DNA of 34,250 nt, from NCBI GenBank assembly GCA_910574715.1, contig CAJTCH010000051.1, positions 1 to 34,250 of the forward strand, given 5' to 3'. Below, piece after piece: positions 1 through 7,713 of the stretch. Numbering within the stretch: the stretch's first letter is position 1; every line of letters starts with the position of its first letter. The notes below the pieces were generated by a model. It was not told the DNA's origin and did not search any database. It saw only the letters and a program-made list of their open reading frames with translations. A program made the position numbers and the translations under genes. The stretch is from Lachnospiraceae bacterium. GTDB taxonomy: Bacteria > Bacillota > Clostridia > Lachnospirales > Lachnospiraceae.

Positions 1-21
1 AAAAAACAGCTGATAGCAACC

Positions 22-44
22 AAGGGGAAAGTCTGCCCTTTTTT
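22..44 (+). terminator. Possible weak intrinsic terminator at the left edge
   Basis: A short stem (AAGGG pairing with CCCTT, 9-nt loop) runs into a six-T tract. It would end a rightward transcript from outside the window. The rest of 45-263 is AT-rich with no convincing gene. Because the recombinase gene ends at 264, the outer boundary (attachment site) of the mobile element probably lies in this stretch, but no core site can be identified from one end only. Confidence 0.3.
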
Positions 45-263
45 CAGTGTATTTTAATCATTTCTATCATCTGCTATTATTGGTTTAATAGCTTAATCCT
101 ATTGTGATATCATGCCACTACTAAGTTGTTAACATTGGTTATTATATCATATATGACAAAATTACTGTATTAAAAAGCAAAGGTTTACAGGATAATACTC
201 TATCAACATATGGGCGTTATATATTAGGAAAACAAGCAAACGGAATTGTTTTAGGTTAGGGGG

Positions 264-1961
264 TCAGCCTGCGGCCCCCGTAACCATAGGGGAATTGAGC
301 TCGATATATTCTGCTATACGGCGGAACTCATCAGCGTATTTGAATTTCACGCTGATATTGCCGCCCTCGTAAACCTTAATGTGGTCGATCAGCTCGCCTA
401 AAATTTCCCGTGTCAGCTTATCAATGTTCCGGTATTTGAGAAATGCGGTAAGGCATGGGCTTTCCGCATCCACACCATTTTCCAGTTGCTCCTGCTCCGC
501 CGTCAGCGTTTGCATAATGCGTGTGAGGGCCTCAAACTGCTGTTCATAGTCCTCGCTCATGTGCCGGTAATCGTTGCGGGTAATTTCCCCGTCTTTCCAG
601 TCTTGATAAAGGGCCTGCTTGTATCGCATGATTTTAGCAAGCTCTTTTTCTTTTGCGGCAATGGTATCTTCCAGCCGCTTTGACTTGCTCTTTTTCAGAG
701 GTGCGGAGTTGATACGGGCAACAAGTTCGGAATAGGTAATTGCCAGATGCACCTGTTGTTGGATCGCAAACAGTACCCCGGCCTCAAGACGGTCACTTTT
801 AATTGAGTGCATGGTGCAAGCCTTTTTTGACAGGCTTTTATAAGTCCCGCATTGATAATATACATAAATCCCTTTGGATGCGATCCGGGACATCGCCCGG
901 CCACAATCGGCACATTTCAGAAAACCACTGAACAGGTAAAGCTGTTTAGCTTTTGGAGCGGTGCGGGTATCCCGTTTGAGCAGGCTCTGCACCTTTGTAA
1001 AGGTTTCCCGGTCTATGATGGCCTCGTGGGTATTCTCCACGATAAACCATTCTTCCTCCGGCACTTTTTCTTGAATGTGGATTTTATAGCTTTTCACCCG
1101 CTGGCGGCCTTGTACCATATCCCCCACATAAACACGGTTTTTTAAGATCGTGTCTATGGTGATCGTGCTCCACATAGGATTGCCCTGGGCGTTGGGGGCG
1201 TTGTACTTGAGCCCTTGCTGTTGCTTATAGGCTGTGGGACAAAGTGTCCCGTGGTCGTTCAAGTAATAGGTGATCCCCCGCTTGTTCATGCCGGACAGGA
1301 ACAAAGCAAAAATGCTTTTTACCACTTCAGCGGCCTCGGGATCAACCAACAAGGCGTGTTTGTCATTCGGGTCTTTCACATAGCCATAGGGGGCATACGA
1401 GCCGATAAACTCACCGTTGCGGCGTTTCATATCAAATACCTGCCGGATTTTCTTTGAGGTCTGGTAGCAGTATTGATCGTTCATTACATTCGTGATCGGC
1501 ACAATAATGTTTGATACGCTGTCCGGGTTGCGGTAACTGTCCACCCCCTCCGCCAAGCTGATAAACCGTACATTCAGCCGGACAAAAAGATTTTCAATCA
1601 AGTTCCCGGCATCGGTATAGTTACGGGAGAGGCGGGACAGGTCTTTGACAATCACGCAGTTGATCCTGCCGCTATACACATCGGCCAGGAGCCGCTGGAA
1701 ATCTTCACGGTCGGTATCCGTCCCGGTTTTGCCGTCATCCACATACACATCCTGCTCGGTTCCGTCATAAAACTCGTCCAGATGGGTCTGGTGGTATTGT
1801 TCCAAAAGCCGCCTCTGGTTGATAACGCTGTTGCTTTCGTCCCGGCCACGGAGTAAATCTTCTTTGGAGAGCCGGATATATTTACCCAGCCTCCAGCGCA
1901 TCGCATTGTATGAAGTAGGGGCGCTGGCGCTTATTGTCCCCCGGTTTGCTGTTCTTGCCAT
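264..1961 (-). CDS. Large serine recombinase (TnpX/TndX type)
   Basis: This protein of 565 aa should catalyse excision and integration of the surrounding element by a serine-phosphotyrosine-free strand exchange via a 5' phosphoserine link. The N-terminal resolvase domain has the catalytic Ser32 in YIRLSKED and the conserved VKDLSRLSRNY segment at about 105-115. A recombinase domain follows at about 190-320, with PYGY and the pattern around Trp264. A zinc ribbon uses Cys350, Cys353, Cys371 and Cys382, and a coiled-coil-like stretch spans about 425-490. The length is normal for the family. The ATG at 1961 has an AAGGAGG site four bases upstream, which fixes the start. The gene lies at one end of the element, as tnpX and tndX do in Tn4451 and Tn5397. 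It looks intact. Confidence 0.93.
   Translation of the reverse strand: MARTANRGTISASAPTSYNAMRWRLGKYIRLSKEDLLRGRDESNSVINQRRLLEQYHQTHLDEFYDGTEQDVYVDDGKTGTDTDREDFQRLLADVYSGRINCVIVKDLSRLSRNYTDAGNLIENLFVRLNVRFISLAEGVDSYRNPDSVSNIIVPITNVMNDQYCYQTSKKIRQVFDMKRRNGEFIGSYAPYGYVKDPNDKHALLVDPEAAEVVKSIFALFLSGMNKRGITYYLNDHGTLCPTAYKQQQGLKYNAPNAQGNPMWSTITIDTILKNRVYVGDMVQGRQRVKSYKIHIQEKVPEEEWFIVENTHEAIIDRETFTKVQSLLKRDTRTAPKAKQLYLFSGFLKCADCGRAMSRIASKGIYVYYQCGTYKSLSKKACTMHSIKSDRLEAGVLFAIQQQVHLAITYSELVARINSAPLKKSKSKRLEDTIAAKEKELAKIMRYKQALYQDWKDGEITRNDYRHMSEDYEQQFEALTRIMQTLTAEQEQLENGVDAESPCLTAFLKYRNIDKLTREILGELIDHIKVYEGGNISVKFKYADEFRRIAEYIELNSPMVTGAAG
1236..1250 (-). repeat. Perfect GGGACA-N3-TGTCCC palindrome inside the recombinase gene
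   Basis: The 15 bases form a perfect 6-bp inverted repeat with a 3-bp centre. Read on the minus strand they match the core of the three intergenic repeats at 2036, 2454 and 3521, with one or two differences. Here they encode part of the stretch around recombinase residues 237-242 (HGTLCP). Confidence 0.6.
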
Positions 1962-2035
1962 TTGTCCTCCTTCCCTATCACATTACATCTATATTATACC
2001 TCTGCTGGGGAGGGACAACAAGGATGCCTTTGTAT

Positions 2036-2055
2036 GGGACACTTTGTCTCGAAGT
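2036..2055 (+). repeat. Element repeat, copy 1 (GGGACACTTTGTCTC core)
   Basis: This 20-base unit is identical to the copy at 3521-3540 and differs at one base from the copy at 2454-2473. It lies between the recombinase start and the stop of the DUF6870-like gene. Its core is a near-perfect inverted repeat (GGGACA, 3 bases, TGTCTC). Confidence 0.75.
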
Positions 2056-2077
2056 TGCAGAGGGGCCACAACCGAAG

Positions 2078-2344
2078 TTACAGCCCGCTTTTTTGCCGGA
2101 GAAAAAATGTGGTGAGCAGTTCCTGGAGGGAGGGCCCCTCGTCCGCAAACTCCAGCTTAATCACCATATCGCCCAAACGGAAACAATACGGATTTTTGAA
2201 ATGCTCCAACATACGCTGGGCCCGGGTTTCCTTGGGGAGCATCGGATCGAAAGTAAAACCGCTTGCGTCTGCAAGGGTTTCCTTATCTACTGCGCCGATG
2301 TCAACGCTTTTCATTTGTTCAATTTCCTGTGCAGTTAATCTCAC
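2078..2344 (-). CDS. DUF6870-like small element protein
   Basis: This 88-aa protein has the pattern I associate with DUF6870 proteins of Firmicutes integrative elements: a short N-terminal helix, a VDIGAVDKETL segment (residues 14-24), LPKETRAQRMLEHFKNPYCF (about 36-55), and a C-terminal motif with GPSLQELLTTFF. Its biochemical role is unknown. The start is GTG at 2342-2344, supported by AAGGAGG seven bases upstream. It has no signal peptide or membrane segment. It sits upstream of the recombinase in the same direction, separated by a copy of the element repeat. The family assignment is from memory of its sequence pattern and is fairly likely rather than certain. Confidence 0.72.
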   Translation of the reverse strand: MRLTAQEIEQMKSVDIGAVDKETLADASGFTFDPMLPKETRAQRMLEHFKNPYCFRLGDMVIKLEFADEGPSLQELLTTFFLRQKSGL

Positions 2345-2453
2345 GGTAAAACCTCCTTATCCAAAACAGAGTTAAAACGCCTCCCGCTCACAGTGGGGAA
2401 ACGCAAGAGGACGGCACCAGCAACGGTGCCGCCCTCTTGCCTCACTCCATCTC

Positions 2454-2473
2454 GGGACATTTTGTCTCGAAGT
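2454..2473 (+). repeat. Element repeat, copy 2
   Basis: This copy is identical to copy 1 except for one C-to-T change in the centre. Its last base is the first base of the reverse-strand stop codon of the 67-aa gene, so the repeat directly abuts that gene's 3' end. Confidence 0.75.
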
Positions 2474-2676
2474 CAATAGGGGCTTTTCTGATAATGGGCC
2501 TCGGCCTCATCCAAAGATACAAAATCGAACAGCTCATAGAGCTCGGCCATGATACGGCGGATGTCCTGGTCGGCAAAGCCGCAGTTTTCCATCGCCATAA
2601 TTACATAGCCACGGCAAGTGCCGTTGCTCCACGGTTCAGATAACAGGGCCGCCAATTCTGCGGGATCGTAACTCAT
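2473..2676 (-). CDS. Small conserved-type element protein, function unknown
   Basis: This 67-aa acidic soluble protein contains LLSEPWSNGTCRGYVIMAME (residues 11-30) and a helical C-terminal half. The pattern resembles short proteins often found near serine recombinases in Clostridia elements, but I cannot name a domain with certainty. It lies between two copies of the element repeat and is read in the same direction as its neighbours. An RBS-like GGAAAGCGAGGT lies upstream of the ATG at 2676. No enzyme motif, signal peptide or membrane segment is visible. Confidence 0.65.
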   Translation of the reverse strand: MSYDPAELAALLSEPWSNGTCRGYVIMAMENCGFADQDIRRIMAELYELFDFVSLDEAEAHYQKSPY

Positions 2677-3021
2677 AGACTGTACCTCGCTTTCCTAAAA
2701 TTGAGGGAACGCCGCCCTCATTTTCTTGACCTGTCCAAAGACAACTTTATTCGGGGCGGCGCTCCCACGCAGGCAAGAGGGCGGCCCGGAGGGACAGGCG
2801 GCCAGCCTGTCCAGCGACGGATCGTGGCCCTGGGTTAGCCCGTCCCATTTGCGGCGCTGGTGTTGTTCGCTCGTTCCTCCGTGGAGGAAGTCACAGCGCA
2901 CCCGCCGCCCGGCTCCCCGTATGTTGCTCGGGGCCGCTCCTGTTGTTCTGCGGAGAAAGAAAACCTCCTCTCATAAACCGAGACATTTTTTCACCATTTC
3001 CAAGTAGGCAAAATGAAAAAA
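2677..3021. other. GC-rich noncoding stretch between element genes
   Basis: About 345 bases hold no gene I can support. The stretch is much richer in GC than its surroundings and contains a hairpin at 2792-2812 (8-bp stem GGACAGGC, 5-base loop). An isolated half of the element repeat (GAGACA) occurs at 2980-2985. Open frames exist on both strands, but they lack ribosome binding sites and have low-complexity Pro/Arg/Gly-rich translations typical of GC-rich noncoding DNA. It could be the eroded remains of a replication or transfer gene. Confidence 0.4.
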
Positions 3022-3432
3022 TCAAAATATTTTTTTCATGCGCTCAAGGCCCCGTTTGATGGACTGCCGAACAGACTCCTCATGTACGCCCTCGGCCTCG
3101 GCAATTTCCTTGACGCTCTTTCCGAGAATGATGTGGGCGTCGATCCTCCGGCCCTGGATCTCCGGCAGAGAATTGAGGGCGTTCCACAGACGGCAGAACA
3201 GCTCCATCCGCTCCAAGAGCTCCTGGGGCGTGGGCTCGTGCAGGCAGGCAGAATATTCAATCCCGTCCTCACAATCCAGAGAATACTGCGCCTTGTGCCG
3301 GGAGAGCCGCCGCTGGTAGGCCATCTCGTGACGACCATCGGCCAGAAACACCTCGGCCACCTCGTCAGAAACCTCGATAAACTGATCCTGTGTGTACCAA
3401 TAATAAAAATCTTTCAGATTGATTGTAGTCAT
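3022..3432 (-). CDS. Sigma-70 region 4-like regulator of the mobile element
   Basis: This 136-aa protein ends in a helix-turn-helix of the sigma region 4 type (residues about 100-136, GKSVKEIAEAEGVHEESVRQSIKRG). The N-terminal part has no recognisable sigma region 2. Small proteins of this form are common in Tn916-like and other Clostridia elements and are thought to regulate element genes. The ATG at 3432 is chosen because GGAGG lies about seven bases upstream; a longer in-frame reading to 3603 runs across the element repeat and lacks a binding site. The gene heads the group of small element genes. Confidence 0.8.
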   Translation of the reverse strand: MTTINLKDFYYWYTQDQFIEVSDEVAEVFLADGRHEMAYQRRLSRHKAQYSLDCEDGIEYSACLHEPTPQELLERMELFCRLWNALNSLPEIQGRRIDAHIILGKSVKEIAEAEGVHEESVRQSIKRGLERMKKIF

Positions 3433-3520
3433 AATTAAACCTCCGTTTCGGTGTTGGGTGAATGAGTGACCGAAACGGGGGCGGCGGGGAGCGGCATCCC
3501 GGGGAGCTACACCGCACCTC

Positions 3521-3540
3521 GGGACACTTTGTCTCGAAGT
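3521..3540 (+). repeat. Element repeat, copy 3
   Basis: Identical over 20 bases to copy 1 at 2036-2055 and in the same orientation. It lies about 90 bases upstream of the start of the sigma-like gene. Confidence 0.75.
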
Positions 3541-3752
3541 ACGGATAACAAAAAACGCCCGCATGACACAAAGCCATGCGGACGCACGAAGTAATATATT
3601 CATTTATATACTGCCAAATTGCATATTTACCACCAGACTGATCCTGCGGGGCGGGTGGGCTTTTTTTGACAAGTTAGGGGGATGGAAAATGAGCGAGAGC
3701 ACAGCGACACCTCCAAAGGGGGCCGCCGTACTCCGTTAGACTATATACTCAT

Positions 3753-3796
3753 AAAGAAACGGCGGCTTGATAAAACTCAAAACCGCCGTTTTCTTT
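3753..3796 (-). terminator. Intrinsic terminator (bidirectional) after the Vat-like gene
   Basis: A stem of about 13 bp (AAAGAAACGGCGG pairing with CCGCCGTTTTCTTT, one bulge) with a 17-base loop lies 72 bases past the stop of the acetyltransferase gene. T-rich arms on both sides would allow termination in either direction. Confidence 0.65.
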
Positions 3797-3867
3797 GAAA
3801 CATAAGCCAATCAACAACGGTTTTGTTGTGATGGCTCTGCGTCTGTGCGTCTGGCTCTTTTCAATAT

Positions 3868-4494
3868 TTACTTAAATTGATCGACATGGCCCGATTGGAT
3901 TGCCGCAAGATTACGAGCAATTTTTTCTTCCGGCCAGTCCCACCATCGTTCTGTCAGCAACGCCGAAATAGTTTCATCGGAAAAGCGTTTTCGGATAGGT
4001 TTAGCTGGAACACCGCCCACAATGGTATAAGGCGGGACATCTTTTGTTACAACAGCTCTGGTGCCAATAATAGCACCGTCCCCTATGGTAACTCCAGCGA
4101 AGATTGCGGCCTCATATCCAATCCAAACATCATTTCCAACAACAATATCCCCGTTGTTGTCCCATGCCTCGGTTATTTGGCTAACATCAAGTCCCCATTC
4201 CTCAAAGAAAATGGGAAACGGATAAGTCGCAAGTGAAGTCATGCTATGGTTGGCGCTATTGAACAAGAAACGAGCGCCACAGGCGATAGAGCAAAACTTA
4301 CCGATAATCAGCCTGTCATGGTTAATAGGATAATGGTAAAGAACATTATTCTTTTGAAAATCAACAGGATCATTTACAAAGTCGTTATACATGGTGTAGT
4401 CGCCCACAATGATGCTGGGATCGATAATAACATTTTTCAAATATACGGTTTCCCGATCTTTTGACCGGGGATAAATTTTTTGCTTGTCCATCAT
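3868..4494 (-). CDS. Vat/CatB-like xenobiotic O-acetyltransferase (left-handed beta helix)
   Basis: This 208-aa protein belongs to the hexapeptide-repeat xenobiotic acetyltransferase family, which includes streptogramin A acetyltransferases (Vat) and CatB-type chloramphenicol acetyltransferases. Conserved features are LYHYPINHDRLIIGKFCSIA (52-71), the active-site His83 in NSANHSM, hexapeptide turns in GNDVWIGYEAAIFAGVTIGD (120-139), and GGVPAKPIRKRF near 161-171. A C-terminal helix with RWWDWP follows. The length matches Vat proteins (about 209-219 aa). It should transfer acetyl from acetyl-CoA to a hydroxyl of an antibiotic-like substrate, but the substrate cannot be read from the sequence. 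The start overlaps the stop of the KTR gene, so translation is likely coupled. A GAGGAGG site supports the ATG. Confidence 0.85.
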   Translation of the reverse strand: MMDKQKIYPRSKDRETVYLKNVIIDPSIIVGDYTMYNDFVNDPVDFQKNNVLYHYPINHDRLIIGKFCSIACGARFLFNSANHSMTSLATYPFPIFFEEWGLDVSQITEAWDNNGDIVVGNDVWIGYEAAIFAGVTIGDGAIIGTRAVVTKDVPPYTIVGGVPAKPIRKRFSDETISALLTERWWDWPEEKIARNLAAIQSGHVDQFK

Positions 4495-4688
4495 GAATTG
4501 CTATCCTCCTCAGAAATCAAGTTACTCATACGAATAACAGATAGGTTTGTTTTCTTGACATTCACTAAAGTCTCCTGCTTGCATTTCGGGCAATACAGAG
4601 GAAAATTGATGAGCTCTGTATCTTGACGCACTTTAAGTCTGGTCTTATTTCTACATATAGGACATAGAAGCCATACCATTCGATTCAT
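4491..4688 (-). CDS. Cysteine-rich KTR protein
   Basis: This 65-aa protein matches the Cys-rich KTR family of mobile elements: CPICRNKTR at 9-17, LINFPLYCPKC at 26-36, forming two CxxC pairs (Cys9/Cys12 and Cys33/Cys36) that probably bind zinc. The KTR tripeptide that names the family is present at 15-17. Its function is unknown; such genes often accompany resistance genes on conjugative and mobilisable elements. Its ATG overlaps the MATE stop by one base (TAATG) and its stop overlaps the Vat-like start (ATGA), so the three genes form a translationally coupled operon. AAGGAGG lies about ten bases before the start, which decides against a longer upstream start. Confidence 0.85.
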   Translation of the reverse strand: MNRMVWLLCPICRNKTRLKVRQDTELINFPLYCPKCKQETLVNVKKTNLSVIRMSNLISEEDSNS

Positions 4689-6067
4689 TAAAGACTTCCC
4701 TCCTTGTGGTTTGATTGAATAAGCGTTTTGTGTTCCCATTTTCTACTCATGAAATAGAGTAAGCCTACAATAGCAGGCAAGACTGGCGAAAGCGCCTGGC
4801 CGTAATAAATGCCAGAAAACCCCATATTAAGTGCAAAAGCCAAGAGCCAACTCACAGGCAAACGCATAATAACTGCGTCCAGTAAAGCGTTAATCATAGC
4901 GATATTTGCCGCACCGACACCAATAGCAAAGGAATCCAAAGTGTACATAGCGGCATAAATCAAGCTATTTATACTGCAACAGACACGCAGATAGTAAACT
5001 CCATCGTTTATTACTTCCGGGCTGGTACTACCGAAAAGTAAAATCAATGGTTCTGCAAAAAGCTGTACGCAAATTACGACAACGAGCGTTACGGCAACAT
5101 TCATCACTAAACTGATTTTTACTACCTTTCGAGTGCGCTCAATTTGTCCAGCCCCCATACATTGGCCGACCATCGCTGTTACTGCCTGTCCAATAGCCCA
5201 GCAGGGCATACCAGCAAAGGTGTTAATTTGCAAACCTACATTTGATGCAGCAGACACGGCAGTACCAAACTGATTGAGCATTCCCGCCACAAGCAGATAG
5301 GCAGTATTGACTACGACCATCTGGATCGCTGTGGGCAGGCCGACTTTCACGATGGCGGCCAGCTTATCCCATTGAAGCGTAAACTTTCTATGATTTCCCA
5401 TAGAGAAAAATATCTTGTGCCGCTTCAAATAGAATAGAGAAATCACAAAGGAAATTCCTTGTGCGGTAATCGTTGCATAAGCCGCCCCTGCCGTTCCCAT
5501 TCCTAAAGGGCCCACCAAGATAATGTCTAAAACAATATTGATGACGGTAGCAATTCCCACAAAATAGAGTGGAGATTTAGAATCCCCCAACCCCTTGAGC
5601 ACAGAGCAGACAGCATTATACCCAAAGACGAACACAGTCCCACAGCAAATGATTTTCATATAGTCGCAGGCATCTTGATATGCGTCTGCTGGAACATTTA
5701 ACATCTTGAATAACGGCTGGTAGGTTACCAAACTCACAATAGTCACAAGTAAAGAAGATACCAGCGAGAGCAAGGCCAGCATTTGAAAGGACTCCGCCTG
5801 CCCCTTTTTATCGTCTGCCCCTTTATATTGAGCAATCAACACGGCTCCGCCCATCGTCATACCAATACAAATTGAAGTGATGATATAGTACAATTTAGAA
5901 GCGTTTCCAATGGCCGCAAGGCCCGTATCACCAACAATCTGGCCGATTACAAGCATATCTACTACATTATAGAAAGATTGCAGTATATTTGCTAAAAGCA
6001 ACGGGAAAGCAAAAACGGCCAGCTTTTTTGGTACACTCCCGGTCAACAAACTATGTTCTTCAGTCAT
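4688..6067 (-). CDS. MATE family multidrug efflux transporter
   Basis: This 459-aa membrane protein has about twelve hydrophobic segments and the MATE pattern: LLTGSVPKKLAVFAFPLLL near the N-terminus (7-25), NVVDMLVIGQ (34-43), and the repeated half with GLPTAIQM and QAVTAMVGQCMGAG. It should export cationic compounds using a Na+ or H+ gradient. The start at 6067 is chosen for GGGAGG eight bases upstream; a longer in-frame reading runs back through the end of an insertion sequence and is an artefact. It is the first gene of the MATE-KTR-Vat operon. The insertion sequence ends only 24 bases upstream of the start codon, so the original promoter has been displaced. Confidence 0.9.
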   Translation of the reverse strand: MTEEHSLLTGSVPKKLAVFAFPLLLANILQSFYNVVDMLVIGQIVGDTGLAAIGNASKLYYIITSICIGMTMGGAVLIAQYKGADDKKGQAESFQMLALLSLVSSLLVTIVSLVTYQPLFKMLNVPADAYQDACDYMKIICCGTVFVFGYNAVCSVLKGLGDSKSPLYFVGIATVINIVLDIILVGPLGMGTAGAAYATITAQGISFVISLFYLKRHKIFFSMGNHRKFTLQWDKLAAIVKVGLPTAIQMVVVNTAYLLVAGMLNQFGTAVSAASNVGLQINTFAGMPCWAIGQAVTAMVGQCMGAGQIERTRKVVKISLVMNVAVTLVVVICVQLFAEPLILLFGSTSPEVINDGVYYLRVCCSINSLIYAAMYTLDSFAIGVGAANIAMINALLDAVIMRLPVSWLLAFALNMGFSGIYYGQALSPVLPAIVGLLYFMSRKWEHKTLIQSNHKEGSL

Positions 6068-6091
6068 ATTTATTTCCTCCCAAAAAAGAAA

Positions 6092-6102
6092 GGTAGTGTC
6101 AA
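6092..6102 (+). repeat. IS left terminal inverted repeat
   Basis: GGTAGTGTCAA, the exact complement of the right end. On the minus strand it gives TTGACA reading towards the MATE gene. No convincing -10 hexamer follows before the MATE start codon, so an outward hybrid promoter is possible but unproven. Confidence 0.75.
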
Positions 6103-6169
6103 ATCTACCACTATATTTTTTGTTGCAAACCTTATAATTCCAAGGATTACACCACTTTTTCAAGAAAAA

Positions 6170-6240
6170 AAGCAATGACCTCCCTTTTTTGTGTCAATAC
6201 TATTACTAACCCACAAACACTGAAAGGAAAATCATTGCTT
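6170..6240 (+). promoter_or_regulatory. Transposase leader hairpin that can mask the start region
   Basis: AAGCAATGA at 6170-6178 is perfectly complementary to TCATTGCTT at 6232-6240, which ends directly before the ATG at 6241; the AAAGGAA ribosome binding site (6223-6229) lies just inside. A transcript entering from outside would contain both arms and could hide the start region, a device known to limit read-through expression in IS10 and IS50. A TATAAT at 6133-6138 could be the native -10 element, but no good -35 is seen. Confidence 0.4.
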
Positions 6241-7713
6241 ATGGATATTATTACCTATTTACTCTCTCTCATTCAATCTCTTTACCAGCAAAACTGCTGG
6301 TTGATCAACTTTATCTGCAGATACATCCCTCTGAAACAGTGGGCCTTTGATGATTCCCATTCTCCAAAATACCAGAAGTTCAAGATTGATGAACTCCCTC
6401 TTATCACCGACTTCCGCCAGGACTGGACTTATAAAGAATTAATCCCTTACTTTGAAAAACGTTATGGTAAAAAGATCCGCCCTGTCAGCCGCCGGTCAGA
6501 ATGCGATATCCCGGATGAATGCACCTGCCCCCGCTGTAATGCGCCGAAACCTTTCCTTTACAAAAATAATGGTTCCAAAGGGCAGCTTCTCTGCAAGGTC
6601 TGCAGCGCAAGGTTCTCACCCCATGAAAGCCGCTTCTCCTCTGTAAAACTACGCTGCCCGCACTGCGGCAATGCCCTGGTTCCCAAGAAAGAACGCAAAC
6701 ACTTTATCATCCATAAGTGCGTCAATCCCAAATGCCCTTATTATCTCTACAACCTCAAAAAAGTGGATAAAGAAGACCTCCGAGAGGATTACGGCAAAAA
6801 CAAATATAAACTCCACTATATCTACCGTGAGTTCACGATGGATTTTTTCAGCATGGATCTAAATACCCTTCCTAAAAATGCCTCATCCCTGAAATTTAGC
6901 AAACATAATGCCCACGTAATGTCCCTGTGTCTGACCCTCCATGTCAACCTCGGCCTCTCTCTGCGAAAAACCTCGCAGGCCCTGAAAGACCTGTACAACA
7001 TCAACATTTCCCACCAGCAGATCGCCAACTACTGCAAGACTGCCGCTGTCTGCATTAAGCCCTTTGTTGACCAATACCCTTACGAAAAAGGGGATGTATT
7101 TACTGCCGATGAAACTTATATAAAAATCCGTGGTATCAAAACCTATGTCTGGCTTATTATGAACGCTGCGTCCCGATCCATCATCGGCTATCAGGTATCG
7201 GATAACCGTGGTGTCGGTCCCTGTATCCTCGCCATGCGTATGGCTTTCCGGGGACTGACAAAGCTGCCGGAAAACTTCAAGTTCATTGCCGACGGTTACA
7301 GCGCCTACCCACTCGCCGCAATGGAATTTGTAAAAAAGTTGGGGAAAGATTTTACCTTCAAAATCACCCAGGTGATTGGGCTTACCAACGACGATGCCGT
7401 TTCTACAGAACATCGTCCGTTCAAACAGATGATTGAACGCCTCAACCGCACCTATAAGGCCTCTTACCGTCACACAAACGGCTTTGACAACATCGACGGT
7501 GCTAATTACGATCTTGCCCTCTGGGTCGCATACTATAACTTTCTCCGTCCGCATAAACACAAGAAATACAAAGTACTCAACGAAGTAGAAATGCTACAGA
7601 GTGCCGACAACATGCCGGGTAAATGGCAGCTTCTCATCTTCCTCGGTCAGCAGACTATCCTGAACATGCAGAAAAATGGAAACCCTGCATCGGAGCGGAG
7701 CTGTTGTCAATAG
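6241..7713 (+). CDS. DDE transposase with two N-terminal zinc ribbons
   Basis: This 490-aa protein has two Cys4-type zinc ribbons (Cys96/99 with Cys118/121, and Cys139/142 with Cys160/165), a predicted helical DNA-binding part at about 220-270 (GLSLRKTSQALKDLYNINIS), and a catalytic rve/IS240-like core. The candidate DDE triad is Asp290 in TADETY, Asp351 in IADGY and Glu399 in QMIERLNR, with a conserved YNFLRPH motif near the C-terminus. The ATG at 6241 is preferred because AAAGGAA lies about twelve bases upstream and an inhibitory leader hairpin ends at it; a longer reading from 6175 has no binding site. The frame is intact, so the element may be active. IS6-like proteins are usually about 230 aa, so this is a long relative or a separate group. 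Confidence 0.88.
   Translation: MDIITYLLSLIQSLYQQNCWLINFICRYIPLKQWAFDDSHSPKYQKFKIDELPLITDFRQDWTYKELIPYFEKRYGKKIRPVSRRSECDIPDECTCPRCNAPKPFLYKNNGSKGQLLCKVCSARFSPHESRFSSVKLRCPHCGNALVPKKERKHFIIHKCVNPKCPYYLYNLKKVDKEDLREDYGKNKYKLHYIYREFTMDFFSMDLNTLPKNASSLKFSKHNAHVMSLCLTLHVNLGLSLRKTSQALKDLYNINISHQQIANYCKTAAVCIKPFVDQYPYEKGDVFTADETYIKIRGIKTYVWLIMNAASRSIIGYQVSDNRGVGPCILAMRMAFRGLTKLPENFKFIADGYSAYPLAAMEFVKKLGKDFTFKITQVIGLTNDDAVSTEHRPFKQMIERLNRTYKASYRHTNGFDNIDGANYDLALWVAYYNFLRPHKHKKYKVLNEVEMLQSADNMPGKWQLLIFLGQQTILNMQKNGNPASERSCCQ

Larger units (their letters stand above)
3433..3867. other. Intergenic stretch with element repeat, short leader-like ORF and terminator
   Basis: No full gene is visible. The stretch holds repeat copy 3 (3521-3540) and the terminator at 3753-3796. 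On the plus strand a possible 16-codon reading frame (3689-3739, starting MSESTATPP) follows a purine-rich AGGGGGATGG site and ends 13 bases before the terminator hairpin, an arrangement like a leader peptide with an attenuator. No plus-strand gene follows, so this may be a fragment of an older arrangement. Confidence 0.35.
264..6091. mobile_element. Remnant of a serine-recombinase integrative element with resistance-type cargo
   Basis: A large serine recombinase lies at the left end, with small accessory genes typical of Clostridia integrative elements (DUF6870-like protein, sigma-region-4-like regulator) and a MATE/KTR/Vat-like cassette. All genes read leftwards. No relaxase, coupling protein, type IV secretion or replication gene is present, so this is a small mobilisable element, a genomic island, or one end of a larger element. 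The right side stops at an insertion sequence at 6092, so the true right boundary is not visible and may have been lost. Confidence 0.65.

Noticed and set aside
2695..3007. Overlapping open frames of 68 and 93 codons on both strands
   Set aside because: Low-complexity translations from GC-rich DNA, no start signals, no family pattern.
6883..7560. Open frame of 225 codons on the minus strand
   Set aside because: It is antisense to the transposase, whose zinc ribbons and DDE residues are clear.
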